Source: a virus. Taken from it: a stretch of DNA of 24,482 bases. Position 1 is the stretch's first letter; each line of letters begins with the position of its first letter. Location: positions 1 to 24,482 of IMG/VR virus record IMGVR_UViG_3300037587_000518, one strand, 5' to 3'. The notes beneath the pieces are model-generated. The model was not told the origin of the DNA, did no database searches, and saw only the letters and a program-made list of their open reading frames with translations. Below, in pieces: positions 7,389-13,360 of the stretch. Position numbers and translations under genes: made by a program.

Positions 7389-7476
7389 ATCGATCTCCTA
7401 TGCCGGCCCAAGGCTCCAGATCTTCAGGGTCTTCAGTATTAGCCTGGAGGCCGGGCACCACATTAACCGCGATCAT
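7372..7476 (-). CDS. Possible 34-aa acidic peptide
   Basis: The ORF begins MIAVNVVPGLQANTEDPEDL and continues with EPWAGIGDRYD. Its ATG overlaps the stop of the upstream 34-aa ORF (ATGA), and its end overlaps the start of the 69-aa gene. It is acidic in the middle. Support is the overlap chain only; there is no clear family and the ribosome binding site is weak. Confidence 0.4.
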   Translation of the reverse strand: MIAVNVVPGLQANTEDPEDLEPWAGIGDRYDRQA

Positions 7477-7577
7477 GCAACGATCTGAAGGAAGGCCTTG
7501 ATATCATCCAGAGTTGCTTCGTGAAGCCTGCATGCATCTTTTGCTATGTGCGGGAGTAGTTCTTTCGTGTAAAGCAT
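7473..7577 (-). CDS. Possible 34-aa peptide, first gene after the 7639 promoter
   Basis: The ORF begins MLYTKELLPHIAKDACRLHE and would form an amphipathic helix. A GAGGCG ribosome binding site lies 7 nt before the ATG, and the gene is the first start downstream of the strong promoter at 7639-7612 with a leader of about 28 nt. These two facts make it likely to be translated. Function unknown. Confidence 0.5.
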   Translation of the reverse strand: MLYTKELLPHIAKDACRLHEATLDDIKAFLQIVA

Positions 7578-7611
7578 AATATCGCCTCATTGCTTATTGG
7601 TAACGTCATGT

Positions 7612-7639
7612 ATTATAGCAATCAATGGGCGAGCGTCAA
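7612..7639 (-). promoter_or_regulatory. Strong sigma70-type promoter
   Basis: TTGACG (7639-7634), a 16-nt spacer and a perfect TATAAT (7617-7612). It lies 3 nt after the TerS stop codon and is preceded by CGC, as in sister promoters. It drives the small-gene chain from 7577 leftward. Confidence 0.8.
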
Positions 7640-7642
7640 GCG

Positions 7643-8035
7643 CTAAAGCTTGTCGGCCACATCTGAGAGAGCCTGGGCATCGACAACGGCATGCTTGTGC
7701 TCTTGCGGGCCACCGCCTGGACCAGTGATCTCCTGGCGATCGGTCCAATTGAAATTCTTCAGCGCGAAGATGTGTCCGGCTCCGGCTCCTTTGGCAAGAC
7801 CATTCTCGTAAGCGTTCTCAACCAGGAAGCTGGCCCTTTTTACAGAGCAAGAAAACCCGTCCCTTTTCGCATAGTCATAAAACGATTGCCGACTAGCAAA
7901 ACCGAGGTGCAAAGCCATTCCTGTAATCGTCAGCGGCTCCTTGTCATCGAAGCATGCTAGGACGTATTCATCAACAAGATCATCAAACTGATCTGGTGAA
8001 TCAATAATCCTTGGCCGACCGTTTACGAGAGGCAT
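7643..8035 (-). CDS. Terminase small subunit / DNA-packaging protein
   Basis: The product has 130 aa. The N-terminus GRPRIIDSPDQFDDLVDEYV, followed by ITGMALHLGFASRQSFYDYAK (about residues 37-57), gives a helix-turn-helix-like DNA-binding region. The segment FSCSVKRASFLVENAYENGL leads to IFALKNFNWTDRQEITG (about 88-105), a hallmark of the Terminase_5-like DNA-packaging protein group. The protein recognises packaging sites and recruits TerL. Its ATG overlaps the stop of the preceding 55-aa gene (TAATG). A strong promoter begins 3 nt after its stop. It is separated from TerL by about 3.7 kb of small genes, ssb and an HNH gene, unlike the usual adjacent arrangement. Confidence 0.85.
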   Translation of the reverse strand: MPLVNGRPRIIDSPDQFDDLVDEYVLACFDDKEPLTITGMALHLGFASRQSFYDYAKRDGFSCSVKRASFLVENAYENGLAKGAGAGHIFALKNFNWTDRQEITGPGGGPQEHKHAVVDAQALSDVADKL

Positions 8036-8202
8036 TACTTGTCCTCGGCAACCAAGCGGAACTTTTTGGTCGGGTGCTTCTGGGTGAGGATGTAAGACGG
8101 CTTGCCTTCGATGGCCATGCTGAGCAGATCCTGGCAGCCTTCGCGCATAATCTCGCGGACTGTCTTGGCGTTGTTTCCTCGTTCGATCTTAGGTTTTGAC
8201 AT
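8035..8202 (-). CDS. Small basic phage protein, 55 aa, upstream of TerS
   Basis: The ORF begins MSKPKIERGNNAKTVREIMR. It is basic and compact: a helical N-terminal half, then GKPSYILTQKHPTKKFRLV. A good ribosome binding site (AGGGA, 7 nt before the ATG) and the one-base TAATG overlap with TerS support it. It is the first gene after the promoter at 8262-8235. No family recognised. Position suggests a role in packaging or early control, but this is inference only. Confidence 0.7.
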   Translation of the reverse strand: MSKPKIERGNNAKTVREIMREGCQDLLSMAIEGKPSYILTQKHPTKKFRLVAEDK

Positions 8203-8234
8203 AATGATTCCCTGGTGTTGGTTCGGTCAGTCAA

Positions 8235-8262
8235 TTGTTACCCATCAGCACTCCCTCGTCAA
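8235..8262 (-). promoter_or_regulatory. Promoter for the leftward packaging unit
   Basis: TTGACG (8262-8257), a 16-nt spacer and TAACAA (8240-8235). The -35 and spacer match the other promoters of the window; the -10 is weaker. The transcript would start about 8228, roughly 26 nt before the 55-aa gene. Confidence 0.55.
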
Positions 8263-8295
8263 GCCTTGTGAGTGTTTTTTGAGTCTGCCGATGGT

Positions 8296-8321
8296 TTGCC
8301 GCGCTTGCCGCAGCTTGCCGC
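8296..8321 (+). repeat. Three phased TTGCCGC heptamers (left outer array)
   Basis: Exact copies of TTGCCGC start at 8296, 8305 and 8315, spaced 9 and 10 bp, close to one turn of the helix, so they would face the same side of the DNA. They are the reverse complement of the GCGGCAA copies at 8614-8661. Confidence 0.8.
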
Positions 8322-8425
8322 AAAGAAGGGGGCATACGATTGATAATCATTCGCCCCTATAAGTAGTTGTTTTATAACAACAATAATAATAACAATATTC
8401 TATTATCTCCCTACTAATACCTATC

Positions 8426-8550
8426 TGCCCCTTTGCCCCTGGGTACTCTCCGTTTCTGATTTTCCTATTTCTTCAATTTAGTGCTTATAGAGCTCATTGG
8501 CATGCACTGGAGCATGTGGATATCGGCAGTCTTGCGGGGGCAAAGGGGCA
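8426..8550. repeat. 14-bp perfect inverted repeat of GGGGCAAA units (inner pair)
   Basis: TGCCCCTTTGCCCC at 8426-8439 is the exact reverse complement of GGGGCAAAGGGGCA at 8537-8550. The right arm is a perfect tandem of GGGGCAAA (8537-8544 and 8545-8552). The arms are 97 bp apart and lie inside the outer heptamer arrays. Confidence 0.85.
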
Positions 8551-8613
8551 AATGCTTGTGCATAAGTCCTATTCAGTTAATTAAATCAATGGCTTGAGTG
8601 GTTGTTTTTGCAG

Positions 8614-8661
8614 GCGGCAAGCAGGCGGCAAGGGGCGGCGAGCGCGGCAGATCGGCGGCAA
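8614..8661 (+). repeat. Five phased GCGGCAA-type repeats (right outer array)
   Basis: Copies start at 8614 (GCGGCAA), 8625 (GCGGCAA), 8635 (GCGGCG), 8644 (GCGGCAG) and 8655 (GCGGCAA). Start-to-start distances of 11, 10, 9 and 11 bp put them on one face of the helix. Orientation is opposite to the left array. Confidence 0.8.
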
Positions 8662-8798
8662 ACACGGGGCAAGTATGAAATATTGGTCACAAATCATCCA
8701 AAATAAAAGATAGTAGCTGATGCTAATATATATCTATCTCTGCGATATAGTTGCTGTATGCATCGCAATATCTCCTCTATTTTGCCTGGCCTTAGCCA

Positions 8799-8827
8799 TT
8801 GACTCATGCCGAACTATCTATTAGTCT
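8799..8827 (+). promoter_or_regulatory. Possible promoter of the rightward early unit
   Basis: TTGACT (8799-8804), a 17-nt spacer and TAGTCT (8822-8827). The -35 is good and the -10 weak. It is the best candidate before the gene at 8870. An imperfect dyad (GATAT..TTGC / GCAATATC) at about 8743-8772 just upstream could be an operator. Confidence 0.35.
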
Positions 8828-8869
8828 ATCTACAAATTAGGCATAATTGCGGGTAAAAAGGATATTCAA

Positions 8870-9082
8870 ATGACTTCAGAAGAAGAAAACGAGCGCATCA
8901 TGGAGCTGGTCGGAACTGACTTCCCCAGGATTGGAGACAAGAAAAGGAAGGAGTCAGCGGCCAAAGCAGTGGGCAAGAAGGCCGTTAAAAACATCATGAG
9001 GATGGCTGATGAATCAAAAAAGAGGCTGGCAGAGAAGCGCCGTGCGGAGAAGCGCAACCAAGAATCTAACGAGGAATTGTAA
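8870..9082 (+). CDS. Small, highly charged phage protein, 70 aa
   Basis: The protein begins MTSEEENERIMELVGTDFPR. Beyond residue 22 it is dominated by Lys, Arg and Glu with Ala (for example KKRLAEKRRAEKR), predicting one long basic helix that could bind nucleic acid. It is the first rightward gene after the repeat-rich control region, with AAAAAGGA before the ATG. Its TAA overlaps the next ATG (TAATG). No family recognised; first position beside the repeats makes it worth testing for DNA binding. Confidence 0.7.
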   Translation: MTSEEENERIMELVGTDFPRIGDKKRKESAAKAVGKKAVKNIMRMADESKKRLAEKRRAEKRNQESNEEL

Positions 9083-9306
9083 TGAGCGATGCTGATAATC
9101 AGCCGGTAGATAGAGCCGTATGGCCGTTTCGTGACATGGGCCTTGGAGAGGATGTCTTTTTCCCATTCGGTGAGCACACCCAAAGGGCAATAAGAGCTCA
9201 ATCCTACTGCCATATTTACGGACGCCAGTCAGGCAAATTATTCAGAACCCGAACCATAAGGCCAACTCACGGGGAGGCCGGGATCATGGTCCGGAGAGTC
9301 AAATGA
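9082..9306 (+). CDS. Small phage protein of the WPFxxM type, copy 1
   Basis: The product has 74 aa. The core reads VWPFRDMGLGEDVFFPF (about residues 13-29), a central SYCHIYGRQSGKLFRTRT and a C-terminal GIMVRRV. This W/Y-P-F..M..G.....F layout with a short beta hairpin end recurs in many uncharacterised small phage proteins. The next gene has the same layout, so the two are probably tandem paralogues. The start overlaps the preceding stop by one base. Function unknown. Confidence 0.7.
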   Translation: MSDADNQPVDRAVWPFRDMGLGEDVFFPFGEHTQRAIRAQSYCHIYGRQSGKLFRTRTIRPTHGEAGIMVRRVK

Positions 9307-9518
9307 GCGCGCCAAAGCGGCGAAGTAAGAGGTGGCCCTTCCAGAGAATGGCAGTCGGCGACTTTATTCAATACAGCCGAGACCAAGCCAACGATCGGGC
9401 AAATGCAGCCATGAAGTATATTCACACCTACATGCAAGGCAATGATAGAAAGTTCTCCTGTAAAACGCATAAAGCCGAATCAGGCGAGCGGGTCCTGGTA
9501 ATCACGCGCATCTCATAA
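9303..9518 (+). CDS. Small phage protein of the WPFxxM type, copy 2
   Basis: The product has 71 aa. It contains KRWPFQRMAVGDFIQYS (about residues 9-25), then a helix ANAAMKYIHTYMQGN and a final ERVLVITRI strand, matching the layout of the gene before it. It starts 4 nt before the end of that gene (ATGA overlap). The N-terminus is basic. Two diverged copies in a row suggest an old duplication. Function unknown. Confidence 0.7.
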   Translation: MSAPKRRSKRWPFQRMAVGDFIQYSRDQANDRANAAMKYIHTYMQGNDRKFSCKTHKAESGERVLVITRIS

Positions 9519-9538
9519 CCACAGCCGAGAAGTCAAAT

Positions 9539-11182
9539 ATGCAGATGGTAACGAAGGAGATATTCTCCGAGTTCACGACGGCGATCATCGAGCGCGACGA
9601 GCTGGATATGCCGAATGACATTATTTTACGGATTTCCAGAAAGCACGGCATCCCCACTCATCAATTCATAATCGAATGTATCAATGATAAGACTCAACAC
9701 ATCGTCGGATGCAACGCCACTTCGGCTCTATACGACCAGGCTGAAGGCTACAGCTGGTGGGTTGACGTAAACGGCGCGGCAACCGATAAGCCGATCACCG
9801 CTGAAATCTGCGACGACAGTCTCCTGGGGCGGTTCGTCAATGCGATATCGATGGCCATCAAGTTCCCTGTTCAAACAGCATTTCTTCATGGCCTCTCAGT
9901 TGTCGCCTCTGCCATGACGCGCAGCTTTAGGTATGAGATGTATGGCGATGACTCAAACCCCGTGAATCTCTATACAGTGAGCGCTCAGCCGCCTTCAACC
10001 GGCAAGTCCGGCATCAATGGCTACCTAAGCCGTCCAGTTAGGCAAAGCTTTGCAGAGCTTAACAAGGATAACTCGGTGGAACGCCAGGTGATCGAGTCTC
10101 AGCTTGAAGGGATGGCCGCCGAGAGGAAGTCAGAATCGAACGAGACAGCCAAGGCAAATATCATCAGAGAGATGGCGGCCCTTCAGGAGAGGCATAAGAC
10201 CCTTCCGAATTACGTCTACTCGGTCGATGACGCCACCCCTGAGGCCATGGAGAAGATCGCTGCAAACCAGCTGGGCATGATCAACGTGATTTCTGATGAG
10301 GCGGATATCATCAACATCGTCCTGGGCTCGGTGTACTCCGATAAAAAGGGGAACAACTCTATTTTCCTGAAGGCGTTCGACGGCGGCCACCATTCGTCAG
10401 CTCGATCTACCCGGGATGGATATGAAGGGCCGGTATATGGCTGCTTTGCTGTTCTGGCGCAGGATGAGTCGGTCAACGCTATCCTTGAGGCCGGGCAGCT
10501 TGGCCGTGGGATATCGGAGCGCTTCCTGATCATGCGAGAGCCCAACATCCTTGGGACGCGGGATTTCACCGTTTATCATGCGCCGGATCCGGAGCTGGTA
10601 AGAAGCTATGAGCAGCTGGTCAACAACCTGGTTAGGGCTGAGCCGACCGTGCTGCGGTTTGATGATCAGTCGATGATTCTCATCCAGCAGTATCGCAACG
10701 GCCTGGAGAAGCGACTGGCGGACGGTGGAGAGTACAGCAACTCAATGCTGCGCGGAACTCTTGGAAAGGCGGATAAGCAAATCTGTAAAATCTCATGCGT
10801 TCTGCATGGCGTCGATAACTTTCAGTTGTCATCGTCTGCGTCATCAAGGATCAAGCCGGAGACTGTAGAGCGTGCGATCGCCATGTATGATCAGCTCAAG
10901 GATGCCTATGTAAGGGCCACCGATAGCCAGGGTTATGCAGGCAACGGGGCTGCTGTGAAAGTCCTGATCGATAATCTGAGAAAGTTCGCCGATGATGGCA
11001 CGCTCGGAATAAATGTGCGCAAGCTGGCTCGGACCGTCGAGAAGTCATCCCTGTTTACCAACACATCAAAGCCCACGAAATACATCAGAGAAACGTGCCT
11101 CCCGGAGCTGGTGAAACTTGGGTTTATTGCCGTGCTGGGTGACAAGATATTTATCAACCCAAAGATCAACATAGGCGCTTGA
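9539..11182 (+). CDS. DUF3987-like (YfjI-type) replication-associated ATPase
   Basis: The product has 547 aa. A P-loop PPSTGKSG (about residues 151-158) follows NLYTVSAQ, and ISDEAD (about 251-256) serves as the Walker B region; both are in the places expected for DUF3987 proteins, which often replace or accompany primase/helicase genes in phages and mobile elements. The segment GQLGRGISERFLIMRE (around 320-335) also fits. The C-terminal 100 residues look like a winged-helix region (VRKLARTVEKS, YIRETCLPELVKLGFI). It probably acts in initiating or driving phage DNA replication; the exact activity is not established for the family. ATG 9539 is used; ATG 9545 is possible. Confidence 0.72.
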   Translation: MQMVTKEIFSEFTTAIIERDELDMPNDIILRISRKHGIPTHQFIIECINDKTQHIVGCNATSALYDQAEGYSWWVDVNGAATDKPITAEICDDSLLGRFVNAISMAIKFPVQTAFLHGLSVVASAMTRSFRYEMYGDDSNPVNLYTVSAQPPSTGKSGINGYLSRPVRQSFAELNKDNSVERQVIESQLEGMAAERKSESNETAKANIIREMAALQERHKTLPNYVYSVDDATPEAMEKIAANQLGMINVISDEADIINIVLGSVYSDKKGNNSIFLKAFDGGHHSSARSTRDGYEGPVYGCFAVLAQDESVNAILEAGQLGRGISERFLIMREPNILGTRDFTVYHAPDPELVRSYEQLVNNLVRAEPTVLRFDDQSMILIQQYRNGLEKRLADGGEYSNSMLRGTLGKADKQICKISCVLHGVDNFQLSSSASSRIKPETVERAIAMYDQLKDAYVRATDSQGYAGNGAAVKVLIDNLRKFADDGTLGINVRKLARTVEKSSLFTNTSKPTKYIRETCLPELVKLGFIAVLGDKIFINPKINIGA

Positions 11183-11206
11183 CGTTACTGCTTGATGGTG
11201 TATAAT
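11179..11206 (+). promoter_or_regulatory. Strong sigma70-type promoter, -35 fused to a stop codon
   Basis: TTGACG (11179-11184), a 16-nt spacer and TATAAT (11201-11206). The TGA of the DUF3987-type gene (11180-11182) lies inside the -35. It drives the 57-aa gene, the tRNA and the genes beyond. Confidence 0.82.
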
Positions 11207-11247
11207 GTCTTACATCAGCAATCAAACGAAACGCAGAGGGAAGAGAG

Positions 11248-11421
11248 ATGAAATATCGAATCATGCTCCAAGCAGAGGACGGCACAACCTGCGTACGCGA
11301 TGGATACGACACCCTGGCAAAAGCTGAGTATGTAGCTGATCGACTAGCTGAGAGCTACGGCGAAGGACAGACTCTATTCATAGAATCATACGGGCCTTAT
11401 CCACTAGCAGCCTTTATCTAA
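11248..11421 (+). CDS. Small phage protein, 57 aa
   Basis: The ORF begins MKYRIMLQAEDGTTCVRDGY. The layout is a beta strand, a helix (LAKAEYVADRLAESYG, about residues 23-38) and a short strand (QTLFIESYG), a compact alpha/beta miniprotein. A purine-rich ribosome binding site (GAGGGAAGAGAG) precedes the ATG and a strong promoter lies about 35 nt upstream. No family recognised. Confidence 0.65.
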   Translation: MKYRIMLQAEDGTTCVRDGYDTLAKAEYVADRLAESYGEGQTLFIESYGPYPLAAFI

Positions 11422-11481
11422 CCAACCCAACCCCTTTAACCGGGGCTTACTGGGTAACACTAAACGAAACGCTACATTCAG

Positions 11482-11571
11482 ACCGGGGTAGCTCAGAGGT
11501 AGAGCGGCTGTCATTAGTCAGCAGGTTTAGGCCGTTGAAGGACGCTGGTTCGAATCCAGCCCCCGGCACCA
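11482..11571 (+). tRNA. Class II tRNA-like gene, possibly tRNA-Leu(UAG); degenerate anticodon arm
   Basis: The acceptor 5' strand ACCGGGG (11482-11488) pairs with CCCCGGC (11561-11567) except for A1-C72. The D arm is GCTC/GAGC (11491-11505). The T arm GCTGG-TTCGAAT-CCAGC (11544-11560) is perfect, and CCA is encoded (11569-11571). The 87 nt before CCA implies a long variable arm of about 19-20 nt, as in Leu or Ser tRNAs. The anticodon arm is poor: the only alignment with U33 gives TAG as anticodon, with a mismatch and a wobble in the stem and a U at 37. The more stable fold (GCTG/CAGC) leaves an 8-nt loop. It could be a functional phage tRNA, a decaying one or a tRNA mimic. Confidence 0.7.
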
Positions 11572-11594
11572 AACAAACGAAAGGGAATACAGAG

Positions 11595-12011
11595 ATGGGA
11601 ACACGAAGCGTAACGCATATTCATGAGATGTCAGGCCTGGACGGAAAGATTGTATGCACCTTTTATCGGGGAATGGATGGATATCCAACAGGGCATGGCC
11701 AGGAGCTTGCGGACTGGCTCAAAGGCAAGAGGCTGGTAAACGGGATCGGCGCAAACTTTGAGAAAGGCATTGACCACAACAGAGCTGGACAGATGGCTAT
11801 AGAGTTAATGCATAGCCTGAAGCAAGACACGAGCATTGAAGTCACCCCTACGGGCCAGGAAAACCAGTGGTCTGATTTCAATTATATCATCACGTTCGAC
11901 GGTGGTTTTAAGATTGCAGTAGAAAGTTACGGGAAGGAATATGGACCAGTGTCAGCGGAAGAGTTCAACGGCAAAGAAGTAGAAGCGTTTTTTAGGGATG
12001 ACGAAGACTAA
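11595..12011 (+). CDS. Conserved-type phage protein, 138 aa, unknown function
   Basis: The protein begins MGTRSVTHIHEMSGLDGKIV and contains CTFYRGMDGYPTGHGQELADW (about residues 21-41). The MGTRSVT start with a tyrosine-rich MDGYP.GHG motif is one I know from uncharacterised phage and bacterial proteins. The frame is open further upstream, but that part lies inside the tRNA. ATG 11595 has AAAGGGA ahead of it and is the credible start. The C-terminal half is beta-rich and acidic (AFFRDDED end). Function unknown. Confidence 0.75.
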   Translation: MGTRSVTHIHEMSGLDGKIVCTFYRGMDGYPTGHGQELADWLKGKRLVNGIGANFEKGIDHNRAGQMAIELMHSLKQDTSIEVTPTGQENQWSDFNYIITFDGGFKIAVESYGKEYGPVSAEEFNGKEVEAFFRDDED

Positions 12012-12052
12012 CCACCCGCTTAACGGCTTTAGGTAAACAACGAGGAAAGATC

Positions 12053-13297
12053 ATGAAAGAGCTGATTAAAATCGAAAGCGTAACAGCTGTCGACGTATTC
12101 AATAACGCAGGGCTGGATCCGCTGCTTGAGCAGATCAAAGATGAGGTTCGCAGCTTTGTCCCTGATCTGTCGACGGTGACCGGGCGCAAGGCGATCGCAT
12201 CACTGGCGGCCAAGGTGGCGAAGTCTAAAACCTACCTTGACGGGCTTGGCAAAGACCTTGCTGCAGACCAGAAGGCGGCAATCAAAACGGTTGACGCTGA
12301 GCGCAAGCGTATGCGTGATGATCTGGACCTTCTTAAAATTGAGGCCCGAAAGCCGCTCACCGAGTGGGAGGATGCCGAGAAGTCGCGCGTTGAGCTGCTT
12401 AATAAGCGGCTGGCCGATCTGGAAGCAATGTCGGCAGAGGTTAACCCTGAAACCTTCGAGGAATACGACTCAGCGGCTCTGAAGACAATACTGGCCAATG
12501 TCGAAGCGATCGCTATCGACGACAGCTGGCAGGAATTTAAGCTCAACGCCGAGCGCGCGAAGGTGCAGGTTCTGGGGGCGCTTAGCCTGTCCATCAACAC
12601 CCGGCAGAAGGCCGAAAAGGATCAAGCAGACCTTGAGCAGTTCCGCCGAGATCAGAAGGAGCGCGAGCAAAAGGAGCACGAAGAACGAATTGCACGCGAG
12701 GCAGCTCAGAAAGCCGAACACGAAGCGGCTGAAAAAGCGGAGAAGAAGCGCCTTCGCGTTGAGCAGGAGCAGCAGGAAACTCAGCGTAAAGCCGATCAGG
12801 AGCGCAAGCGCATTGACGAGGATCGGAAGGCCGAGCAGCGCAAAGCTGACGAGGATCGGAAGGCTGTTCAGCAGAAGCTTGACGAAGAGCAGCTGGCCAG
12901 AGAAGAATCTGATCAGAGGGCAGCCAAAGCAATCGAAGACAGTCGCATTGCCAATGAGAACGCAGAGCGTGAGGCGGCCCAGAAAGCAGAGCAGGCGAAG
13001 AAGGATGCCGCCCAGGCTGAGCAGCGCCGCCTTGACGATCTAAAAAAAGCAGAAGAGCAGGCCAGGCAGCGCGAACAGGAAGCCGTCGATCGTGAGCGCA
13101 ATCGTCAGCTGCAAGAGAAAGCAGACGCCGAAGCCGCGGCTAAAAAGCGAGAGGCTAACACCCAGCACAAGGGCGGCGTTAATCGTCAGGCAGTGGCCGA
13201 TCTTATGGAATGGGCCGGACTGACTCAAGCTCAAGCCAGATCCGTCGTTACCTCTATCGCTAAAGGTTCCATTTCTGCCGTTTCTATCGCTTACTAA
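12053..13297 (+). CDS. Long coiled-coil phage protein, DUF1351-like
   Basis: The product has 414 aa. Residues 1-170 are a helical domain (VTGRKAIASLAAKVAKSKTY near residue 43 is typical). About 180-370 is an unbroken, highly charged coiled coil of Glu, Lys, Arg, Gln and Ala with repeated KADEDRKA-type units. The last 45 residues form a small conserved domain ending GLTQAQARSVVTSIAKGSIS and then AVSIAY. Similar proteins occur beside RecT/exonuclease cassettes in phages; a structural or recombination-associated role is inferred, not known. GAGGAAAGA precedes the ATG. The coiled coil makes the reading frames opposite and alongside look open, but they are shadows. Confidence 0.65.
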   Translation: MKELIKIESVTAVDVFNNAGLDPLLEQIKDEVRSFVPDLSTVTGRKAIASLAAKVAKSKTYLDGLGKDLAADQKAAIKTVDAERKRMRDDLDLLKIEARKPLTEWEDAEKSRVELLNKRLADLEAMSAEVNPETFEEYDSAALKTILANVEAIAIDDSWQEFKLNAERAKVQVLGALSLSINTRQKAEKDQADLEQFRRDQKEREQKEHEERIAREAAQKAEHEAAEKAEKKRLRVEQEQQETQRKADQERKRIDEDRKAEQRKADEDRKAVQQKLDEEQLAREESDQRAAKAIEDSRIANENAEREAAQKAEQAKKDAAQAEQRRLDDLKKAEEQARQREQEAVDRERNRQLQEKADAEAAAKKREANTQHKGGVNRQAVADLMEWAGLTQAQARSVVTSIAKGSISAVSIAY

Positions 13298-13308
13298 ATG
13301 ATAACCAC

Positions 13309-13337
13309 GGCCCTGACTCCACCCGGATTCCAGGGCC
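13309..13337 (+). terminator. Hairpin between the coiled-coil gene and the holin
   Basis: GGCCCTG (13309-13315) and CAGGGCC (13331-13337) form a 7-bp stem with a 15-nt loop. No T-run follows, so this may be a partial terminator, an RNA-stability element or a translation control near the holin start at 13361. Confidence 0.3.
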
Positions 13338-13360
13338 CTATCCAATTCAAGAGGTGATTT

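Larger units (their letters stand above)
8263..8869. other. Non-coding divergent region; candidate replication origin or control region
   Basis: About 600 nt without a convincing gene between divergent transcription units. It holds nested inverted repeat arrays (listed separately), an imperfect cruciform at 8329-8357 (GGGGC/GCCCC arms with inner GATT/AATC), and an A+T-rich stretch about 8358-8420 with a perfect GTTGTT/AACAAC hairpin (8366-8381) followed by AAT triplets. A second A+T-rich stretch lies at 8660-8830. Clustered short repeats beside an A+T-rich unwinding segment are the usual build of an iteron-type origin. A repressor or switch region is the alternative. Confidence 0.5.

Noticed and set aside
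8001-8234. 77-codon minus-strand frame upstream of TerS
   Set aside because: It is Ser/Arg-rich and overlaps the better supported 55-aa gene (8035-8202), which has a ribosome binding site and a TAATG junction.
8296-8661. CRISPR-like array
   Set aside because: Repeats are heptamers spaced about 10 bp and inverted around a centre; there are no 25-35 bp repeats with unique spacers and no cas genes.
11482-11571. Phage attachment site at a tRNA 3' end
   Set aside because: A whole tRNA-like gene is present and no integrase lies nearby, so there is no support for an att site.
11535-11594. Longer start of the 138-aa gene
   Set aside because: The extension lies within the tRNA-like gene; ATG 11595 has a good ribosome binding site.
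12498-13043. Long open frames inside the coiled-coil gene, including a 181-codon plus-strand frame and several minus-strand frames
   Set aside because: They are shadows of a repetitive Glu/Lys/Arg/Ala coding sequence; composition is Ser/Arg/Leu-rich without motifs, and the DUF1351-like frame has the ribosome binding site.
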